Source: Massilia sp. METH4
GTDB taxonomy: Bacteria > Pseudomonadota > Gammaproteobacteria > Burkholderiales > Burkholderiaceae_D
Direction: 5' to 3'
Assembly (NCBI RefSeq): GCF_037094685.1
Contig: NZ_CP146614.1
Location: forward strand, 3,968,001-4,032,000
Length of the DNA: 64,000 nucleotides
In this document: positions 26,784 through 35,041 of the stretch, one piece after another
How positions within the stretch are numbered: position 1 is the first letter of the stretch
Layout of the letters: each line of letters begins with the position of its first letter
Position numbers and translations under genes: made by a program
The notes under the pieces: model-generated
What the model saw: the letters and a program-made list of their open reading frames with translations, nothing else
What the model was told of the DNA's origin: nothing
Databases searched by the model: none

Positions 26784-28237
26784 GCGCCGCCGTGCCCATC
26801 GGGCCCATCGCCCGTGTCGCGCGCATCGCCGGCGAGGAGTGGCGCGCGCTGTTCCGCGACCGCGCCGCAGTCGCCGGCGTCGTGCTGCTGACGGTGCTGA
26901 CGCTGGTGGCGGCGCTCACCGCTTACGAACACCAGCGCAATGCCGATGCCGAGCGGGCCCGCTACCAGGCCCAGGCCAACCACGAGTTCGCGGCCCAGCC
27001 GGACCGGCACCCGCACCGCATGGTGCACTACGGGCACTTCCTGTTCCGCCCCCTGAATGCACTGGCCGCGTTCGACCCGGGCATCGACGGCTTCACGGGC
27101 AACACGCTGTTCCTCGAAGGGCACCGGCAAAACAGCGCCAACTTCGGCGACGTGCGGCAAACGTCGCTGCTGCTGCGCTTCGGCCAGCTGACGCCGGCGT
27201 TCGTGCTGCAGGTGCTGGCACCGCTGCTGCTGGTGTTCTTCGGCCACGCCGCCGTGGCGCGCGAACGCGAGACGGGCACGCTGCGCGTGCTGCTCGCCCA
27301 GGGCGTGGGCAGCCGCCAGCTCGTGCTGGGCAAGCTGCTGGCGCTGGCCGGCTTTGCCGGGTTGGCGCTGCTGCCGGCGCTGGCCGCCCTGGCGTGGTTC
27401 GCGGCAGCCGGCCATGCACCGTGGCCGCTGGCCCTGGTGCTGGCCGCCGGCTACACCGCCTGGCTGCTGCTGTGGGTGCTGACGGTGGTGCTGGCGTCGA
27501 TGTGTGTCGCGCGCGGGCGCGATGCCTTGCTGGTGCTGCTGACCGCGTGGGCGGTGAGCGTGATCCTGCTGCCGCGCTGGGTGCCCGACCTGGCCAACAC
27601 CGCCGTGGCGCTGCCCACGCGCTTCGAGGATGCCATCCATGTGCAGCGCGATTACCTCGCGCTGGGCGACTCGCACAATCCGGACGACCCGAAGTTCGCC
27701 GCCTTCCGCGACGGCTTGCTCAAGCAGTATGGCGTATCGCGCGTGGAAGAATTGCCGGTCAACTTCAAGGGCCTGGTGGGCATGGAGGGCGAACGCAAGT
27801 CCAGCGAGCTGTTCAATCGCTACGCGGCCGCTGCGTTCGAACGGCAGGAACGGCAGGGCGCCATGATCGATGCTTTCGGCTGGGCCAGCCCGGCGCTGGC
27901 GCTGCGCCGCCTGTCGATGGCGGCGGCGGGCACCGACCTGGCGAGCTACCGCGGCTTCCTGGAGCAGGGGGAGCGCTATCGCTACGCGCTGATCCAGGGG
28001 CTGAACCGCATCCAGGTGGATCGGTTGGCCTATGCCGACGATATCGACGCCCGCAAGGACAATCGGGTGTCGCGCGAGCACTGGGGCCATTTCCCCGAGT
28101 TCCGCTATGAAGCGCCGCCGCTGGCCGATACGCTGGGCCGCGTGGTGCCCGCGGGAGCCGCCCTGGCGCTGTGGATCGTTGCGCTGGGCGCGCTCGTGTG
28201 GACGCTGGCCGGCCGGCTGGGGAGGGTGGCGCGATGA
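26780..28237 (+). CDS. ABC-2 type permease, DUF3526-like
   Basis: A 485-residue membrane subunit. One helix near residues 30-50 is followed by a large extracytoplasmic domain (about 55-140). A set of helices follows from about 145 to 265 (VLQVLAPLLLVFFGHAAV, LLALAGFAGLALLPALAALA, LLLWVLTVVLASM). A second soluble loop (about 275-445) and a last helix near 455-475 complete it. RERETGTLRVLLAQG is the typical loop of NatB/ABC-2 permeases. ATGA overlaps with the neighbours on both sides indicate translational coupling. Probably pairs with the next permease as a heterodimer. Confidence 0.88.
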   Translation: MSAAVPIGPIARVARIAGEEWRALFRDRAAVAGVVLLTVLTLVAALTAYEHQRNADAERARYQAQANHEFAAQPDRHPHRMVHYGHFLFRPLNALAAFDPGIDGFTGNTLFLEGHRQNSANFGDVRQTSLLLRFGQLTPAFVLQVLAPLLLVFFGHAAVARERETGTLRVLLAQGVGSRQLVLGKLLALAGFAGLALLPALAALAWFAAAGHAPWPLALVLAAGYTAWLLLWVLTVVLASMCVARGRDALLVLLTAWAVSVILLPRWVPDLANTAVALPTRFEDAIHVQRDYLALGDSHNPDDPKFAAFRDGLLKQYGVSRVEELPVNFKGLVGMEGERKSSELFNRYAAAAFERQERQGAMIDAFGWASPALALRRLSMAAAGTDLASYRGFLEQGERYRYALIQGLNRIQVDRLAYADDIDARKDNRVSREHWGHFPEFRYEAPPLADTLGRVVPAGAALALWIVALGALVWTLAGRLGRVAR

Positions 28238-29586
28238 GCTGGCTGGCCTTCGAACTGCGCCTGATCCTGCGCTCGCGCCTGTCCACCGCCGCGCTGGCAC
28301 TGCTGTTGCTGCTCGCGAGCCTGGCGGTATGGTCCGGCATGCACGAAGTGGAGCGGCAGCGGCAGACGATCGCGCGCCTGGCGCCGCTGCACGAGCAGGA
28401 CGTGGCCGCCCTGGCGGCCCGCTACCCGAACGGCAAGGATGCCGGCAACGCCGCCTACTACACGTTCTACAACACGTGGGATGCGCCGTCGGACGCCGCC
28501 TTTCTCGCCCTCGGCCTGCGCGACGTGGCGCCATATGTGCTGCGTATCCGCGCGCTGGGCCTGCAGGCCCAGCTCTACGAAGGGGAAACCTTCAATCCGG
28601 AAGTGGCACTGCCTGGCCGCTTCGACTTCGCCTTCGTGCTGATCTACCTGGCGCCCCTGTTCGCAATCGCGCTGCTGCACGACCTGGTGTCGGGCGAGCG
28701 CCAGTCGGGCCGCCTGCGGCTGCTGCAGGCGATGCCGGGTGCAGGCCGGCTGTGGCGGCGGCGCGTGGGGCTGCGCTATGCCTTGCTGTTCGCCGGCCTG
28801 GCATTGCCGGTATGCGCCGGCGCGGCGCTGTCGGGCATGGGCCTTGCCGCCACGCTGGTCGTGCTGGCGGTGGCGGCGGCCTACCTGGCATTCTGGACCG
28901 GCGTGTCGCTGCTGGTCGCCACGCGCCGTTGGCGCTCCGTCACCAATGCCACCGCGTTGATGGGCGCCTGGGCGCTGCTCACGCTCGTGCTGCCCACCCT
29001 GGCCAACGTGGCGCTGGGCCGCGCGATCCCCGTGCACCAGGGCGTGGACCTGATGCTGGCGCAGCGGCAGACGGTGCATGGGGCCTGGGAAGTGCCGCGC
29101 GCGGAAACGATGCGCAAGTTCGTGGCCACCCACCCGGAATGGAAGGATCGTGCCGAGGTGGCGGGCCGCTTCCACTGGAAGTGGTATTTCGCCTTCCACC
29201 AGGTGGGCGACGAGAGCGTGGCCGGCGCGGTGCGCGCCTACCGCGATGGATTGCAGGCGCGCCAGGGCTGGACGGAGCGGCTCGGCTGGCTGTTGCCCGG
29301 CGTGGGCGCGCAGGCCGTGCTGCACCGGCTGGCGGACACCGACCTGCCGGCGCAGCTGGCCTACCAGGACGCGATTGCGGCCTTCCACGAGCGCATCCGC
29401 AAGTTCTACTACCCCTACCTGTTCAATGACAGGCCCTTCGGCACCGCCGATTTCGACCGGCGGCCGGCGTTCGTGCCACGCGTGCCCGGCGGGGCACCGC
29501 CATGGCTTGACGCCGCGGTGTTGATGCTGCTGGCAGGCGGCGTGCTGGCGGCCGGGCTGGCGCGGCTCGGGCGCCTGCGGCAGTGA
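28234..29586 (+). CDS. ABC-2 type permease, DUF3526-like
   Basis: A 450-residue permease related to the preceding one. It has an N-terminal helix (about 12-32), an extracytoplasmic domain (YTFYNTWDAPSDAAFLALGL region), central helices (about 145-270) containing GERQSGRLRLLQAMPGAG, a second soluble domain and a C-terminal helix near 425-445. GGAGGG precedes the ATG, which overlaps the previous stop. The -35 of the following riboswitch promoter overlaps its stop codon. Confidence 0.88.
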   Translation: MSWLAFELRLILRSRLSTAALALLLLLASLAVWSGMHEVERQRQTIARLAPLHEQDVAALAARYPNGKDAGNAAYYTFYNTWDAPSDAAFLALGLRDVAPYVLRIRALGLQAQLYEGETFNPEVALPGRFDFAFVLIYLAPLFAIALLHDLVSGERQSGRLRLLQAMPGAGRLWRRRVGLRYALLFAGLALPVCAGAALSGMGLAATLVVLAVAAAYLAFWTGVSLLVATRRWRSVTNATALMGAWALLTLVLPTLANVALGRAIPVHQGVDLMLAQRQTVHGAWEVPRAETMRKFVATHPEWKDRAEVAGRFHWKWYFAFHQVGDESVAGAVRAYRDGLQARQGWTERLGWLLPGVGAQAVLHRLADTDLPAQLAYQDAIAAFHERIRKFYYPYLFNDRPFGTADFDRRPAFVPRVPGGAPPWLDAAVLMLLAGGVLAAGLARLGRLRQ

Positions 29587-29612
29587 CAAACCCGCATCGG
29601 CGCGGGTAGAAT
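29583..29612 (+). promoter_or_regulatory. Promoter for the cobalamin-riboswitch transcript
   Basis: GTGACA (29583-29588) and TAGAAT (29607-29612) are separated by 18 bp and give a sigma-70-like promoter. Transcription would begin about 10 bases before the riboswitch core. This lets the chelatase operon be expressed independently of the Fur-controlled ABC operon. Confidence 0.5.
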
Positions 29613-29624
29613 CCTCCGTTTGAC

Positions 29625-29830
29625 GCAAACGGTGTCCTCCCGCCTGCCGGCCGGAGGATGAAACGGGAAGCCGGTGCCGCGCGGGATTGCCTCCCGCGCC
29701 AGGCCGGCGCAGCCCCCGCTGCTGTATGCCCGACGACCCGGTTCCACCGCCACTGTGCCGCGCACGGGAAGGCAAGGACCGGGAAGGATGACGGCGAGCC
29801 AGAAGACCGGCCGTTTGCCCCGAAGTGCCG
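29625..29830 (+). promoter_or_regulatory. Cobalamin (AdoCbl-type) riboswitch
   Basis: The conserved blocks occur in order: GGGAAGCCGGTG (29666-29677), GCAGCCCCCGCTGCTGT (about 29708), CCACTGTG (about 29752), ACGGGAAGG, and the signature B12-box-like GCCAGAAGACC (about 29799-29809). The spacing matches the cobalamin riboswitch family. A GC-rich stretch at 29829-29855 (GGGGTGTGGTCCTGCCCC) may be the expression platform, acting on translation because no T tract follows. It should shut off the downstream chelatase-ExbB-DUF2149 genes when cobalamin is plentiful. Confidence 0.92.
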
Positions 29831-29884
29831 GGCCCGGGGTGTGGTCCTGCCCCATGTTTATCGCGGCAATTCGGCCGGACGACC

Positions 29885-32035
29885 TTGACCATAGCTCCCT
29901 TCGTGCGCGCGCTGGCCGCGCTGCTGTGCATCCTGGCCTGCGTGCACGCCGGGGCCGCGACCATGTTCGCGCTCGTGACCGAGCGCGCCGCGCCGGTGGC
30001 GATCGAAGCCGCGCACCGGCACCTGGCCGCCCATCCAAAAGACCGCATCGAACTGCGCACGCCGGCGCAATGGATGGCGCTGGACGAGCGGGAGGTGGCA
30101 CGGCTCGTCGCCGGAGCCGACACGATCCTGGCCGTTTCACTGTTCGGCGATCCGGCGCACAAGCTGAAGGCCGCGCTGGCACGCCACGCCAGGGCGCGCA
30201 CCACCGTGCTGGCCTTCAATGGCGATGCGGCCCTGAGCCTGATGAGCCGCGATGCGCGCGGCGCCATGCGCGATTTTCCGGCCGAGACACTGCGCGACCT
30301 GTCCACCGAAGCGCCGCCGGCCGCCGCCTTGCGAGCCGCCGAGGCGCATGCTGCCGCAGTGCACTGGCTCGCCGCGCGCCGCGTATGGCAGGCCGGCGGT
30401 GCCGACAACACCGCGGCACTGATCGCGCACCGGCTGCACCCCGCAACGCCGCTGGCCGCTCCGCTGCCGGAACCGACGCTGCGCGTGAAGGCGGGCGGGC
30501 GCGAACTCGTCGACGCCGCCGCCTGGGGCAACGGCGCGCAACTGGGCCTGGCGGCACGGCCGGCCGTCGTGGTGCTGGACCTGTCGAACATGGATGCGGC
30601 GGTGCCTGCCGCCGTGTGCGCGCGCATCGAAGCCGCGGGCCGGCCCTGCGTGCAGGTGCTCGCGCGCTGGGGCGGCGCATCGCGCGAGGCGCTGGAACGG
30701 TTGCCCGAGCTGGTCGCGCCGGCCCGGCCGGCCGCCCTCGTGGTGCTGCAGGATTTCGTGGTGGGCGCGGCGGAAGGGCGTGAAGCGGTGACCGAAGCGT
30801 TGGCACGCCTCGACGTGCCGGTGTTCAAGGGGATTCGCCTGTCGGACCGTACCGCGCTGCAGTGGCGCCTGTCGCCGGATGGCCTGCCGCCGGACTCGGT
30901 GCAATACCGCGTGGCGCTGCCGGAACTGCAGGGCATCGGCCAGCCGATCGTGGTGGCCGCGCTTGGCCAGGCGCAGCGCGACAGGGCGACCGGCATCGAG
31001 AACCGGCCGCCGGTGGTGCTGGAGGCGGAAACGGCGCGGCTGGCGGGGCGCGTCGCGCGCTGGCTGGCACTGCGCGACAAGCCCAATCGCGACAAGCGCG
31101 TCGCCCTGATCTACTACAACCACCCGCCGGGGCGGCAGAACATCGGCGCCGACAACCTCGACGTGCCGGCCTCGCTGTTCGACATGCTCCACGCCTTGAA
31201 GGATGCCGGCTACACCGTGGGCGACCTGCCGGCCTCGCCGGAAGCGCTGCTGGACAGGATCATGGCCCAGGGCGTGAACCTCCCGGAAGACCGCGCCGCG
31301 CTGCGCGACATGGCAGGCACCGTGCACACGGTCGGCGCGGCCGACTATGCGAAATGGTTCGCCACCCTGCCGCCGCGCGTACGGCGCGAGATGACCGGCG
31401 GCTTGCTGGGGCGGCTGCATGTGGACGTGCTGGAAGCGGAACGCGCCGGCGAATGGCAGCTGGGCCGCAAGCAGGTGGACGTGATCGTAAAGGAATTGCA
31501 GCACCTCGTGGAAGGCGCCGATCACCCGCGCCGCGAGGCTGCCATGCGCGACCTGGCGGCGCTGGGCGACGGCTATCGCGCGTGCCTGGCCGCGAAGGCC
31601 GCGCAGCGCTGTGCCTCGCTGGATGGCTTGAGCCGCAAGTTGGCCGGCTACGGCATCGAAGGCTTGAAAGGATGGGGCGCCGCGCCCGGCCACATCATGG
31701 TGGACAGCGGCCGCATGCTGGTGCCAGGGATCGTGTTCGGCAATGTGTTCATCGGCCCGCAACCGCCGCGCGGCTGGGAAGTGGACGAGGAACTGCTGCA
31801 CGCGAACACCAGCATCACGCCGCCGCACCAGTACCTGGGCTTCTACCACTGGGTGCGCGACCGCTTCGGGGCCGACGCGCTGGTGCACGTGGGCCGCCAC
31901 TCCACCTATGAATTCCTGCCCGGGAAAGCGGTGGGGCTGGCAAGCGACGACTATCCGAGCCTGATTGCCGGCGACCTTCCGGGCATCTACCCGTACATCG
32001 TCGATGGCGTGGGCGACGGCGCGGTTTGGCCGTGA
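29885..32035 (+). CDS. cobN: CobN/HmuS-like periplasmic chelatase, N-terminal part (frame broken at 32.02 kb)
   Basis: About 716 residues from a TTG start at 29885 (GGACGA just upstream; start uncertain). A signal peptide (ALAALLCILACVHAGA) predicts export. The rest matches the N-terminal half of CobN/magnesium-chelatase H proteins: KPNRDKRVALIYYNHPPGRQ, NIGADNLDVPASLFDML, and near the C-terminus HQYLGFYHWVRDRFGADALV, HVGRHSTYEFLPGK and YPYIVDGVGDG. Biosynthetic CobN is cytoplasmic. This exported form with ExbB and DUF2149 partners resembles the HmuS class described as haem dechelatases. Translation stops at 32035, where family members continue with LQAKRRG. The second half continues in another frame at 32026. 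Confidence 0.85.
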   Translation: MTIAPFVRALAALLCILACVHAGAATMFALVTERAAPVAIEAAHRHLAAHPKDRIELRTPAQWMALDEREVARLVAGADTILAVSLFGDPAHKLKAALARHARARTTVLAFNGDAALSLMSRDARGAMRDFPAETLRDLSTEAPPAAALRAAEAHAAAVHWLAARRVWQAGGADNTAALIAHRLHPATPLAAPLPEPTLRVKAGGRELVDAAAWGNGAQLGLAARPAVVVLDLSNMDAAVPAAVCARIEAAGRPCVQVLARWGGASREALERLPELVAPARPAALVVLQDFVVGAAEGREAVTEALARLDVPVFKGIRLSDRTALQWRLSPDGLPPDSVQYRVALPELQGIGQPIVVAALGQAQRDRATGIENRPPVVLEAETARLAGRVARWLALRDKPNRDKRVALIYYNHPPGRQNIGADNLDVPASLFDMLHALKDAGYTVGDLPASPEALLDRIMAQGVNLPEDRAALRDMAGTVHTVGAADYAKWFATLPPRVRREMTGGLLGRLHVDVLEAERAGEWQLGRKQVDVIVKELQHLVEGADHPRREAAMRDLAALGDGYRACLAAKAAQRCASLDGLSRKLAGYGIEGLKGWGAAPGHIMVDSGRMLVPGIVFGNVFIGPQPPRGWEVDEELLHANTSITPPHQYLGFYHWVRDRFGADALVHVGRHSTYEFLPGKAVGLASDDYPSLIAGDLPGIYPYIVDGVGDGAVWP

Positions 32036-34260
32036 TCGTCGACCACCTGACGCCGCCGCTGGCCAGCACGCCGCTGTACGACGAGCTGCTGGCGCTGCGC
32101 CAGGTCGTGGAAAGCTACGAGGCGGCCAGCTCGGAATCGCTGAAGGCGCAGGCCGCCGGCGTGATGCGGGAGCGCGTGGCGGCGCTGAACCTGAAGGCGG
32201 AGCTGGAAGCGTCGATGGCGGACGTGCTGGCCGTGCGCGGCATCGGATACGACGCGGCGGACGACGACCTGCTGGCGCACGAGATCGGCCACTATCTCAC
32301 CAAGCTGCAGGAAAAATTCATGCCGCACGGCTTGCACGTGTTCGGCCGGCCGTGGCGGCAGGAATCGATCGACCTGATGCTCGCCTCGATGAGGAAGGGC
32401 GGCATCGACAGCCCGGACGTGGCGGGCCGCCTGGCCGATTCGCCGCGCCTGGAGATGCGCGCGCTGCTGGCCGGCCTGGACGGCCGCTACATCGCGCCCG
32501 GCAAGGGCAACGATCCACTGCGCTCGCCCGAGGCGCTGCCGACCGGGCGCAATTTCCACGCCGTCGACGGCGACATCCTGCCGACGAAACTGGGTTACCA
32601 GCTGGGTGCGAACCTGGCGGGCAAGGCCATCGCCCGCGCGCCCGATGCCGCGGGCAGCGAAGGCATCATCCTGTGGGCTTCCGACGCGGTGCGCGACGAG
32701 GGGGTGATGGTGGCATTCGCGCTGGCCATGATGGGCGCCGAACCCGTGTGGAATGCGCGCGGCATCGTCACCGACGTGCGCGTCAAGCCGGGCGCGCCGC
32801 GGCGCGACGCGGTGGTGACCACGTCGGGCCTGTTCCGCGACCTGTACCCGAACCTGATCCGGCTGATCGATCGCGCCGGGCGGCTGGCGCTGGCAGCATC
32901 GGCCAACAGCCTGGTGGCGCAGGACCCGTCGCTGCGCACGGCGCTGGAAGCGGCGCTGGCGCCGTTGAACGATGCCGCCTGGGGCGACGAGCCGGTGGCG
33001 GGCAATCGCGTGGCCGGCGAATGGCTCGTGCGTTTCCGTGCGCTGGCGCGTTCCGGCCAACCGCTTGCCGATGCCGGCCGGGGCGCGGCGCAGCGCGTGT
33101 TCGGCGACGCACCCGGCGCCTACGGCACGGGCGTGAACCGGCTCACCGAGCGTTCCGGCGCCTGGCGCGAGCGGGACGAGATCGGTGCCGCCTACCGCAA
33201 CCGCATGGGCCACGCCTATGGCCTCGACGGCAGCGGCGAGGCACAGCATGCGGCGTTCGACGCCGCGCTGGACGGCATCGCCCGCACCTACCACGGCCGC
33301 GCCAGCAACCTGTACGGCCTGTTGGACAACAACGATGCCTTCGACTACCTGGGCGGCCTGTCGCTGGCCGTGGAAGGGCGCACCGGCCGCGTGCCCGACG
33401 CGCTGATCCTGCAGCATGCGCAGCCCGGTCGCGCGGACGTGGAACCGCTGGCCGGCGCATTGCTGGGCGAGCTGCGCGGCCGCTTCCTGAACCCGGCCTG
33501 GCTGAAACCGCTGATGGAGCACGGCTATGCCGGCGCGCGCACCATGGGCCAGGAATTCCTGGAAAACCTGTGGGGCTGGCAGGTCACGCGCCCCGACCTG
33601 GTGAAGAACTGGGCGTGGGATGAAGTGAAAGCGGTCTACTTCGACGACCGCCACGGCCTCGGCCTGCCGCGCTTCCTCGGCGAACGCCACAACGCGCACG
33701 TGAAGGCGCACATGCTGGCCATCTTCATGGTCGCCGCAGAGAAGGGCTACTGGAACACCGACGACGCCACCATCGGCCAGATGGGCGGCGAGCTGGCGCG
33801 GCTGGTAACCGCCAACGGCCTGCCCGGCAGCGGGCACGCCGCGCCGGACCACCCGATGTGGCAGTGGCTCGCGCCGCGACTGGACGGCGCCGATGCCGCG
33901 GCACTGGCCGTGACACTCGCGAAGGCGCGCGGCGAATTGCAGCCGGACGCCACCAACAGCCGAGCTCGTGTCATGGGGTCAGGAAGGAGTGATGCCGTGC
34001 ACGGCATCACCGCTGCAGCGGCGAGGAGCAGTGCTCCTCGAAACCCCGCCTCGCCCCCAGTGACACGGACTCGGCAAGAAGAATCCGCACGGGCCGAACC
34101 GCCGCGCGCGTATGAACTCCATGCCCAGGAGCCGGCGCCCGAGGCACCCGGCATCGCCATCATCAAACTGCTGGCCATCCTCGCCACCGCCATCGCCCTG
34201 TTCGCGCTCGGCCTGTGGCGCGGCCGCACCACATCCCCCTTATCGAGGAGTATTCCATGA
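32026..34260 (+). CDS. cobN: CobN/HmuS-like chelatase, C-terminal part with membrane anchor
   Basis: The 744-residue continuation of the chelatase in a shifted frame. Reading just before 32026 gives RRG, then LAVIVDHLTPPL, the conserved point after GDGLQAK in intact homologues. Family motifs follow: PHGLHVFGRPW, LPTGRNFHAVDGDILPTKLG, GIILWASDAVRDEGVM, the DLYPNLIRLIDRA segment, NRMGHAYG and the ENLWGWQVTRPDL region. A low-complexity linker follows (about 640-700), partly made by a palindromic DNA element. The protein ends with a membrane helix (IAIIKLLAILATAIALFALGLW). The TTG at 32026 has no ribosome site, so separate translation is doubtful. The stop overlaps the next ATG (ATGA at 34257). 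Confidence 0.85.
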   Translation: MAVIVDHLTPPLASTPLYDELLALRQVVESYEAASSESLKAQAAGVMRERVAALNLKAELEASMADVLAVRGIGYDAADDDLLAHEIGHYLTKLQEKFMPHGLHVFGRPWRQESIDLMLASMRKGGIDSPDVAGRLADSPRLEMRALLAGLDGRYIAPGKGNDPLRSPEALPTGRNFHAVDGDILPTKLGYQLGANLAGKAIARAPDAAGSEGIILWASDAVRDEGVMVAFALAMMGAEPVWNARGIVTDVRVKPGAPRRDAVVTTSGLFRDLYPNLIRLIDRAGRLALAASANSLVAQDPSLRTALEAALAPLNDAAWGDEPVAGNRVAGEWLVRFRALARSGQPLADAGRGAAQRVFGDAPGAYGTGVNRLTERSGAWRERDEIGAAYRNRMGHAYGLDGSGEAQHAAFDAALDGIARTYHGRASNLYGLLDNNDAFDYLGGLSLAVEGRTGRVPDALILQHAQPGRADVEPLAGALLGELRGRFLNPAWLKPLMEHGYAGARTMGQEFLENLWGWQVTRPDLVKNWAWDEVKAVYFDDRHGLGLPRFLGERHNAHVKAHMLAIFMVAAEKGYWNTDDATIGQMGGELARLVTANGLPGSGHAAPDHPMWQWLAPRLDGADAAALAVTLAKARGELQPDATNSRARVMGSGRSDAVHGITAAAARSSAPRNPASPPVTRTRQEESARAEPPRAYELHAQEPAPEAPGIAIIKLLAILATAIALFALGLWRGRTTSPLSRSIP
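33960..34074. repeat. Palindromic element inside the chelatase linker
   Basis: 115 bp with imperfect outer inverted ends (CCGAG..CGTGTCA at the left; TGACACGGACTCGG at the right). Inside are a perfect 22-bp palindrome at 33989-34010 (arms GTGATGCCGTG and CACGGCATCAC) and a 17-bp palindrome at 34023-34039 (GAGGAGCA, G, TGCTCCTC). It resembles intergenic REP-like elements but lies in frame within coding sequence, just before the membrane anchor. Confidence 0.6.
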
Positions 34261-34712
34261 TCGAACCCCATTCCTTCGCCTGGCTGCACGACGCGGTCAG
34301 CTGGCTGTTGACGCCCGCGCTGGCGGCGCTGTTGCTGGCCTGTGCCGTGGCCGTGGTCGAGGCGGGCATCGCGGCGGGGGAGCGCTTCCACGGCTTGCGG
34401 CGCCTGCGCGAAGGCGGCGACGTCGCGCAAGTGCAGGCCATTGCCCGCCGCCGGCTGGAGCGGGCCGACCTGCTGGCGCGCATTCCGCCGATGCTGGGAC
34501 TGATGGCCACCATCATTCCGCTCGGGCCGGGCCTTGCGGCGCTGGGCGCGGGCGATCCGGCACAGCTGGCGAGCGCCGTCACGGTCGCATTCGATGCGAC
34601 GGTGCTGGGACTCGTGGCCGGCATCGGCGGCCTCGTGATCGGCAAGCTGCGCCGCCGCTGGTACGAGGAAACGCTGGAAGCGATGGAGAACGTGCAGGAG
34701 GCGGCGGCATGA
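34257..34712 (+). CDS. MotA/TolQ/ExbB-family proton channel protein
   Basis: 151 residues with three membrane helices: one near 12-33 and two in the C-terminal half. The family core is LLARIPPMLGLMATIIPLGPGLAAL, then LASAVTVAFDATVLGLVAGIGGLVIGKL, matching the ExbB/TolQ/MotA pore helices. It overlaps the chelatase stop (ATGA) and the DUF2149 start (ATGA), so the three are translated together. It probably uses proton-motive force to power the periplasmic chelatase, as ExbB/ExbD does for TonB. GAGGAG precedes the ATG. Confidence 0.92.
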   Translation: MIEPHSFAWLHDAVSWLLTPALAALLLACAVAVVEAGIAAGERFHGLRRLREGGDVAQVQAIARRRLERADLLARIPPMLGLMATIIPLGPGLAALGAGDPAQLASAVTVAFDATVLGLVAGIGGLVIGKLRRRWYEETLEAMENVQEAAA

Positions 34713-35041
34713 GCGCGCGCCCCGGCCGCCGGCGGCTGCGCCTGTATTCCCACCTCGATGCGCGCTTCGACGGCGACGACGAAGACCCGCGCGCCAGCCT
34801 GGTGAACCTGGTCGACGTGATGCTGGTCTTCGCCTGCGGGCTGATCGCCGCGATCGCCGGCAGCCAGGGCGCGTTGAAAGCGCCCCGGCCGGTCGAAAAG
34901 GGCCGGCAGATCGAGCGGCCCGCCACCGGCATCACGCAGGCGGGCAGCGGCTACGACCGGGTGGGCGAGGTCTACCGCGATCCGAAGACCGGCAAGCTGG
35001 TGCTCGTCGAGCCGGCTGCGCCGTCAGGAGCGAAGCCGTGA
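34709..35041 (+). CDS. DUF2149-domain protein (ExbD-like partner)
   Basis: A 110-residue single-pass membrane protein. The family motif DPRASLVNLVDVMLVFACGLIAAI (helix near residues 28-47) includes the conserved aspartate of the NLVDVMLVF stretch, which resembles the ExbD/TolR/MotB proton-path residue. The C-terminal part (YDRVGEVYRDPKTGKLVLVE) is periplasmic. DUF2149 proteins are regularly linked to CobN-like and ExbB-like genes. Its 3' end overlaps the convergent PEP-CTERM gene by 18 bp. Confidence 0.9.
   Translation: MSARPGRRRLRLYSHLDARFDGDDEDPRASLVNLVDVMLVFACGLIAAIAGSQGALKAPRPVEKGRQIERPATGITQAGSGYDRVGEVYRDPKTGKLVLVEPAAPSGAKP

Noticed and set aside
28105..31095. 996-codon minus-strand frame opposite the ABC permease and chelatase genes
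   Set aside because: Antisense to clear family matches, to a riboswitch and to a promoter; no domain could be seen in the translation.
32020..32035. Programmed ribosomal frameshift in the CobN-like gene
   Set aside because: No slippery heptamer or stimulating structure is visible, and conserved LQAK residues are missing in both frames, which points to a deletion.
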